From: Pseudomonadota bacterium
GTDB taxonomy: Bacteria > Pseudomonadota > Alphaproteobacteria > Sphingomonadales > Sphingomonadaceae
Length of the DNA: 16,037 nt
Direction of reading: 5' to 3'
Assembly: GCA_023422695.1 (NCBI GenBank)
Contig: JAFAGN010000217.1
Span: forward strand, 1 to 16,037
The notes under the pieces were generated by a model. That model had not been told where the DNA came from, did no database searches, and saw nothing but the letters and a program-made list of their open reading frames with translations. Of this stretch, positions 12,239 through 16,037 are shown piece after piece. The number at the start of each line of letters is the position of its first letter. Position 1 is the first letter of the stretch. The position numbers and the translations under genes were made by a program.

Positions 12239-13096
12239 ATGCGATTCGCAGGCAAAGTCGCCGTCGTCACCGGCGCGGCATCGGGCATCGGCAAGGCGAC
12301 GGTGCTGAAACTGGCGGGCGAAGGCGCGCATGTGTTCGCTGCCGACATCGACGAAGCAGGCGGGCGCGCGCTCGCCGAGCAGTCGAACGGCAAGATCGAC
12401 TTCGTCCGTTGCGACGTGACGCAGCCGTCGGATATCGAAGCGCTGATGAACGAAGCCGCCGCGAAGGCGGGCGGGATCGACATCGTGTTCAACAATGCTG
12501 CCGCGGGCGGCGACCGCGCGCCGATCGACGAGATAACCCCCGAAGGCTGGGATCGGACGATGGACCTGGTGCTGAAGTCCGTGGCGATGGGCATCCGCTA
12601 TGCGGCGCCGCATATGAAGGGGCGCAAGGGCGCCTCGATCGTCAACACCGCAAGCGTCGCGGCGCTGGGCGCCGGCTATTCCCCGATCGCCTATGCCGTC
12701 GCTAAGGCCGGCGTGCTGCACCTGAGCAAGGTCGCCGCCACCGACCTCGCCCAATATGGCATCCGCGTGAACGCGATCTGCCCCGGCTTCATCAATACCA
12801 ATATCTTCACCGCCTCGCTCGACGTCCCTGGCGAGATGAAAGAACAGGCGAATGCGATCATCGCCGGAATGAGCGCGCAGGCGCAGCCGGTGGCGCGCGG
12901 CGGTCAGCCCGACGACATCGCCAACGCGGTCGCTTACCTCGCGAGCGAGGAGTCGAGCTTTATGACCGGCACCCACCTGCTGGTCGACGGCGGGCTGACC
13001 ATCGGCCAGCGCCACGCGTGGGACAAGGAAACGCCCGGCATGTTCGATGCGCTGGTCCAGATGGAGGAAGCGGCAAAGGCCGGAGCCGCGGCGTGA
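12239..13096 (+). CDS. Short-chain dehydrogenase/reductase, probably NAD-dependent
   Basis: Classical SDR of 285 aa: TGAASGIG (11-18), Asp36 at the end of the second strand (AADID, favouring NAD), FNNAAAGG (84-91, with Ala in place of the usual Gly of NNAG), Ser139 (NTASVAAL), Tyr152-x3-Lys156 (YAVAK), and NAICPGFINT after it. NAD preference suggests it oxidises a hydroxyl, in contrast to the RhlG-like SDR of the same cluster. The C-terminal tail beyond the usual LVDGG end (AWDKETPGMFDALVQMEEAA) is about 30 residues longer than in minimal SDRs. The ribosome site GGGAGCAGGAT precedes ATG 12239. The last four bases overlap the GTG start of the transporter gene, so the two are translationally coupled. 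Substrate unknown. Confidence 0.9.
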   Translation: MRFAGKVAVVTGAASGIGKATVLKLAGEGAHVFAADIDEAGGRALAEQSNGKIDFVRCDVTQPSDIEALMNEAAAKAGGIDIVFNNAAAGGDRAPIDEITPEGWDRTMDLVLKSVAMGIRYAAPHMKGRKGASIVNTASVAALGAGYSPIAYAVAKAGVLHLSKVAATDLAQYGIRVNAICPGFINTNIFTASLDVPGEMKEQANAIIAGMSAQAQPVARGGQPDDIANAVAYLASEESSFMTGTHLLVDGGLTIGQRHAWDKETPGMFDALVQMEEAAKAGAAA

Positions 13097-14553
13097 ACGC
13101 GACGACGGCGGTGCTGCCGCGGCCCGAGCGGCTGCCGGTCTGGCTGAAGGCGACGCACGGGCTGGGCAGCATCGCCTATGGCGTCAAGGACAACGGCTTT
13201 TCGACCTTTCTGCTGCTGTTCTACAATCAGGTGATCGGCCTCGACGCGGGGATCGTCGGCACCGCGATCATGGTCGCGCTGATCGCCGACGCCTTTGTCG
13301 ATCCGGTGATCGGCGAACTCACCGACCGTACCCGCAGCCGCTGGGGCCGCCGCCTGCCCTGGCTCTATTTTGCGCCGATCCCGCTGGCGATTGCGTGGAT
13401 GCTGCTGTGGTCGCCGCCCGAGATGAGCGATGCGATGACGGTCGCCTGGCTGATCGGTTTTGCGATCATCGTCCGTTCGCTGGTGTCAATGTGCGAGGTG
13501 CCATCGGTCGCGATCGTTCCCGAACTGTCCGCCGACTATGACGAGCGCACCGTCGTGATGCGCTATCGCTATCTGTTCGGCTGGGGCGGCGGATTGCTGA
13601 TCCTCTGGCTCGCCTATGCGGTCTTCTTCAACGGCGCGCTGGGACTCGTCGATCCCGCAGGCTATTTCCCTTATGCGCTGACCGGCGCGCTGCTGATGGC
13701 AGGCGCGGTGATGATCTCGGCGGCGGGGCAGCACCGCCGCATAGCGGTGTCGAACCTCGACCAGCCGAAGCCGACCGCGAAACTCAGCCATGTGCTGCGC
13801 GACATGCGCGACACGCTGTCGAACCGGGCTTTCCTGTGGCTGACCTTTGCCGCGCTGTTCGCCTTCATCAACCAGGGCATCACCTTTTCGATGACCAATT
13901 ATCTGCTCGGTTTCTTCTGGCAGCTGAGCGGCGACGAGATGAGCCTCTATGTCTTCCTGCTATTCGGGACGATGATCGCCGCCTTCCTGCTCGTCGCGCC
14001 GCTGTCGGCGAAGCTCGGCAAGAAGGGCGGCGCAATCCTAGCCGGCGCGATCGCGCTGCTCGTCAACAGCGGCATGTATCTGATGTGGATTCAGGACGTT
14101 TTTCCCGGCCTGCCCGGCAAGCCCAGCGTCGCGGCCTTTTTTGCCCTGGTATTTGTCGGCAACAGCTTTTCGATCATCCTGATGATCCTGTCGTCGTCGA
14201 TGATGGCCGATGTCGTCGAAGCGTCGCAGGGCGAAACCGGGCGCCGGTCGGAAGGCCTGTTCTTTGCCGGATATTTCTTCATGCAGAAATGCGCGACCGG
14301 CATCGGCATCTTTCTGGCTGGGCAGATCCTGTCCTTTGCCGCCTTCCCTGCTGCCGCGAAACCCGGCGAAGTGGGCGATGCGGTGCTGACCAGCCTGGCA
14401 TCGAGCTATGCAACGGCGATCCTTATCATCGGGACGCTGGGGCTGATCGTGATGCGGCGGTTCCCGATTTCGCGCGCCGATCACGAGGCGCGGCTGGCGC
14501 TGCTCGACGATGCAGCGCGCGCCGAACCCGACGCCAGCGGCGCGCATCCGTAA
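13093..14553 (+). CDS. MFS transporter of the glycoside-pentoside-hexuronide (GPH) type
   Basis: An inner-membrane cation-coupled carrier of 486 aa with about 12 hydrophobic helices. The family signature DPVIGELTDRTRSRWGRRLPWL spans residues 70-91 (D70, R87) in the loop between helices 2 and 3; it is the GPH/MFS_2 version of the MFS motif A. The N-terminus (LPVWLKATHGLGSIAYGVKD) is also typical. I chose the GTG at 13093 because it overlaps the preceding stop (GTGA), GGAG lies 8 bases upstream, and the GPH N-terminus begins soon after; an in-frame ATG at 13018 would add 25 residues of poor sequence inside the SDR gene. Most GPH carriers with known substrates move sugars, but sphingomonad members next to acyl-CoA genes may carry an organic acid or lipid-like substrate; this is inference. 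Confidence 0.88.
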   Translation: MNATTAVLPRPERLPVWLKATHGLGSIAYGVKDNGFSTFLLLFYNQVIGLDAGIVGTAIMVALIADAFVDPVIGELTDRTRSRWGRRLPWLYFAPIPLAIAWMLLWSPPEMSDAMTVAWLIGFAIIVRSLVSMCEVPSVAIVPELSADYDERTVVMRYRYLFGWGGGLLILWLAYAVFFNGALGLVDPAGYFPYALTGALLMAGAVMISAAGQHRRIAVSNLDQPKPTAKLSHVLRDMRDTLSNRAFLWLTFAALFAFINQGITFSMTNYLLGFFWQLSGDEMSLYVFLLFGTMIAAFLLVAPLSAKLGKKGGAILAGAIALLVNSGMYLMWIQDVFPGLPGKPSVAAFFALVFVGNSFSIILMILSSSMMADVVEASQGETGRRSEGLFFAGYFFMQKCATGIGIFLAGQILSFAAFPAAAKPGEVGDAVLTSLASSYATAILIIGTLGLIVMRRFPISRADHEARLALLDDAARAEPDASGAHP

Positions 14554-14634
14554 CGGAAAATGTCGGTGCGCGACGGAATGAGGTAATAATCGGCCCGCAG
14601 GGGTTGGCAAATCGGGACGAATCGGTCCAAAGGC

Positions 14635-14648
14635 TTACGCGAACGTAA
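14635..14648. promoter_or_regulatory. Second exact copy of the shared operator-like palindrome
   Basis: TTACG-CGAA-CGTAA, immediately before the ribosome site GGAAAGG and 17 bases before the ATG of the ACAD10/11-like gene. Binding here would block transcription start or elongation, which fits repression. Confidence 0.65.
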
Positions 14649-14665
14649 ACGGAAAGGATGCGAAG

Positions 14666-15955
14666 ATGGATTTCGACCTCACCGACCGGCAGGTCTATTG
14701 GCGCGACCGGGTGCGCGAATTCATCGAGCGCAAGGTGCGCCCGGCGGTCCCCACCTATTATGAACAGGACGCCGCCGGCGATCGCTGGAAGGTGATCCAG
14801 ATCGTCGAGGATCTGAAGGCCGAGGCGAAGGCCGCGGGTATCTGGAACCTGTTCATGCCGCCGCGCAGCGGCGCGCACCATCATGTCGACGAGACGTTCG
14901 AGTTCGAAGGTCCGGGCCTGACCAACCTCGAATATGCGCTGTGCGCCGAGGAAATGGGCCGTGTCGGTTTCGCGAGCGAGGTGTTCAACTGCTCGGCGCC
15001 CGACACCGGCAATATGGAGGTGTTCCATCGTTACGGGACGCGCGCGCAGAAGGAAAAATATCTCGGCCGCCTGATGAACGGTGAAATCCGTTCGGCATTC
15101 CTGATGACTGAGCCAGCGGTCGCCTCGTCCGACGCGACGAACATCGAGACGCGCATCGAGCGCGACGGCGACGATTATGTGATCAACGGCACCAAATGGT
15201 GGTCATCGGGCGCGGGCGATCCGCGGTGCGAAATCGCGATCGTAATGGGCAAGACCGACTTTGCCGCGAAACGCCATGCGCAGCAGTCGATGGTGCTGAT
15301 GCCGCTCAATGCGCCCGGCGTGACCATCAAGCGCCACCTGCCCGTGTTCGGTTATGACGATGCGCCGCATGGCCATATGGAGATCGAGCTGAAAGACGTG
15401 CGCGTCAATGCCGAGGAAGCCATGCTGCTGGGCGAAGGCCGCGGCTTCGAGATCGCGCAGGGGCGCCTTGGCCCGGGCCGCATCCATCACTGCATGCGCA
15501 CGATCGGCGTGGCCGAGGAAGCGATCAGCAAGATGGCGAAGCGGCTCCAGTCGCGTGTCGCCTTTGGCAAGAAGATCGCCGAATACAGCATCTGGGAACA
15601 TCGTCTGGCGCGCGCACGCATCGACATCGAGATGACGCGCCTGCTCTGCCTCAAGGCTGCGGACATGATGGACAAGGTCGGCAACAAGTCGGCCGCGGCC
15701 GAGATCGCGATGATCAAGGTGCAGGCGCCAAACATGGCGCTGAAGATCATCGACGACGCGATCCAGGCGCATGGCGCGGGCGGCGTGTCCGAGGATTTCG
15801 GGCTGGCCAAGGCTTACGCCCACCAGCGCACCCTGCGGCTCGCTGACGGTCCCGATGAAGTCCATGAACGCGCGATCGCGCGGATCGAGTTCGCCAAGCA
15901 TAGCGAAGCGAGCGATCCGGGTTTTTCGTCGGGCGACATCGGGGTTTCGCGTTAA
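14666..15955 (+). CDS. Acyl-CoA dehydrogenase, ACAD10/ACAD11-like
   Basis: FAD-dependent dehydrogenase of 429 aa, full length for the family. The N-terminal helical domain starts MDFDLTDRQVYWRDRVREF. The middle domain has FLMTEPAVASSDATNIET (FAD signature, near 150-165) and NGTKWWSSGAGDPRCEI. The C-terminal domain has SRVAFGKKIAEYSIWEHRLA and GAGGVSEDFGLA (371-382) followed by RTLRLADGPDEVH, the block that distinguishes ACAD10/11-type enzymes from classical beta-oxidation dehydrogenases. Members act on branched, long or hydroxylated acyl-CoAs; mammalian ACAD10/11 have been linked to 4-hydroxyacid breakdown. GGAAAGG lies 9 bases before the ATG. A 112-bp gap after the transporter, carrying the palindrome, suggests its own promoter. 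A third dehydrogenase in one cluster implies more than one desaturation or a broad substrate. Confidence 0.93.
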   Translation: MDFDLTDRQVYWRDRVREFIERKVRPAVPTYYEQDAAGDRWKVIQIVEDLKAEAKAAGIWNLFMPPRSGAHHHVDETFEFEGPGLTNLEYALCAEEMGRVGFASEVFNCSAPDTGNMEVFHRYGTRAQKEKYLGRLMNGEIRSAFLMTEPAVASSDATNIETRIERDGDDYVINGTKWWSSGAGDPRCEIAIVMGKTDFAAKRHAQQSMVLMPLNAPGVTIKRHLPVFGYDDAPHGHMEIELKDVRVNAEEAMLLGEGRGFEIAQGRLGPGRIHHCMRTIGVAEEAISKMAKRLQSRVAFGKKIAEYSIWEHRLARARIDIEMTRLLCLKAADMMDKVGNKSAAAEIAMIKVQAPNMALKIIDDAIQAHGAGGVSEDFGLAKAYAHQRTLRLADGPDEVHERAIARIEFAKHSEASDPGFSSGDIGVSR

Positions 15956-15960
15956 GAGAC

Positions 15961-16031
15961 AACCGTAGCCCTGAGCTTGTCGAAGGGCGCTTGTCGGTGA
16001 GGCGCCCATCGACAGGCGCAGGGGTACGGTT
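15961..16031. repeat. Cruciform-forming intergenic repeat at the window end
   Basis: AACCGTAGCCCTG (15961-15973) pairs with CAGGGGTACGGTT (16019-16031) at 12 of 13 positions. Inside, TGTCGAAGGGCGC pairs with GCGCCCATCGACA at 12 of 13. The segment CCCTGAGCTTGTCGAAGGG (15970-15988) is a dispersed element I associate with sphingomonads. It follows the dehydrogenase stop and may end transcription. Confidence 0.8.
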
Positions 16032-16037
16032 AAGGTT

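Noticed and set aside
15961..16031. Window-end inverted repeat as a tRNA or small RNA gene
   Set aside because: No cloverleaf, T-loop or anticodon arm can be drawn; it fits a dispersed palindromic repeat.

Overview
The window is GC-rich chromosomal DNA, most likely from an alphaproteobacterium of the order Sphingomonadales (Sphingopyxis or Sphingomonas type). I infer this from the codon bias, the gene content (RhlG-like SDR, paired acyl-CoA dehydrogenases, GPH-type transporter, ppc) and several kinds of palindromic intergenic repeat that I associate with sphingomonad genomes. No species can be named from the sequence alone. No rRNA, tRNA or CRISPR array was seen, and no gene-free stretch exceeds about 180 bases.

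Left part (1-1673, minus strand): a PduO-type cobalamin adenosyltransferase cut by the window edge, a small two-helix HIG1-like membrane protein, and gluQ (glutamyl-Q tRNA(Asp) synthetase). gluQ carries an in-frame TAA at codon 54 and otherwise reads open from start to stop. A divergent promoter region leads right to an HNH endonuclease gene and a YbaY/YscW-type lipoprotein gene.

Accessory island (about 2899-5090, plus strand): visibly more AT-rich than its surroundings. It holds a two-gene restriction-modification system: a C5-cytosine DNA methyltransferase overlapping by 35 bp a NotI-family restriction endonuclease with a four-cysteine metal site and a D...E-x-Q nuclease centre. The island sits between the lipoprotein gene and ppc and is bracketed by an imperfect direct repeat of about 16 bp.

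Middle (5168-8494): ppc (phosphoenolpyruvate carboxylase, anaplerotic oxaloacetate supply), then convergently a small Asp/Gly-rich lipoprotein, separated by a palindromic repeat.

Right part (8656-15955): an acyl-CoA catabolism cluster. On the minus strand lie a large-type and a small-type acyl-CoA dehydrogenase (likely a heteromeric pair) and an RhlG-like SDR; these three genes are separated by two copies of one ~130-bp MITE-like repeat. Divergently, on the plus strand, lie an SDR, a translationally coupled GPH-type transporter and an ACAD10/11-like dehydrogenase. The promoter regions share a palindrome, TTACG-N4-CGTAA (two exact sites and one with a single mismatch), which suggests one regulator, encoded outside the window, controls the cluster. 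The pathway would be uptake, activation outside this window, and alpha,beta-desaturation plus alcohol/ketone steps on an acyl-CoA of unknown identity.
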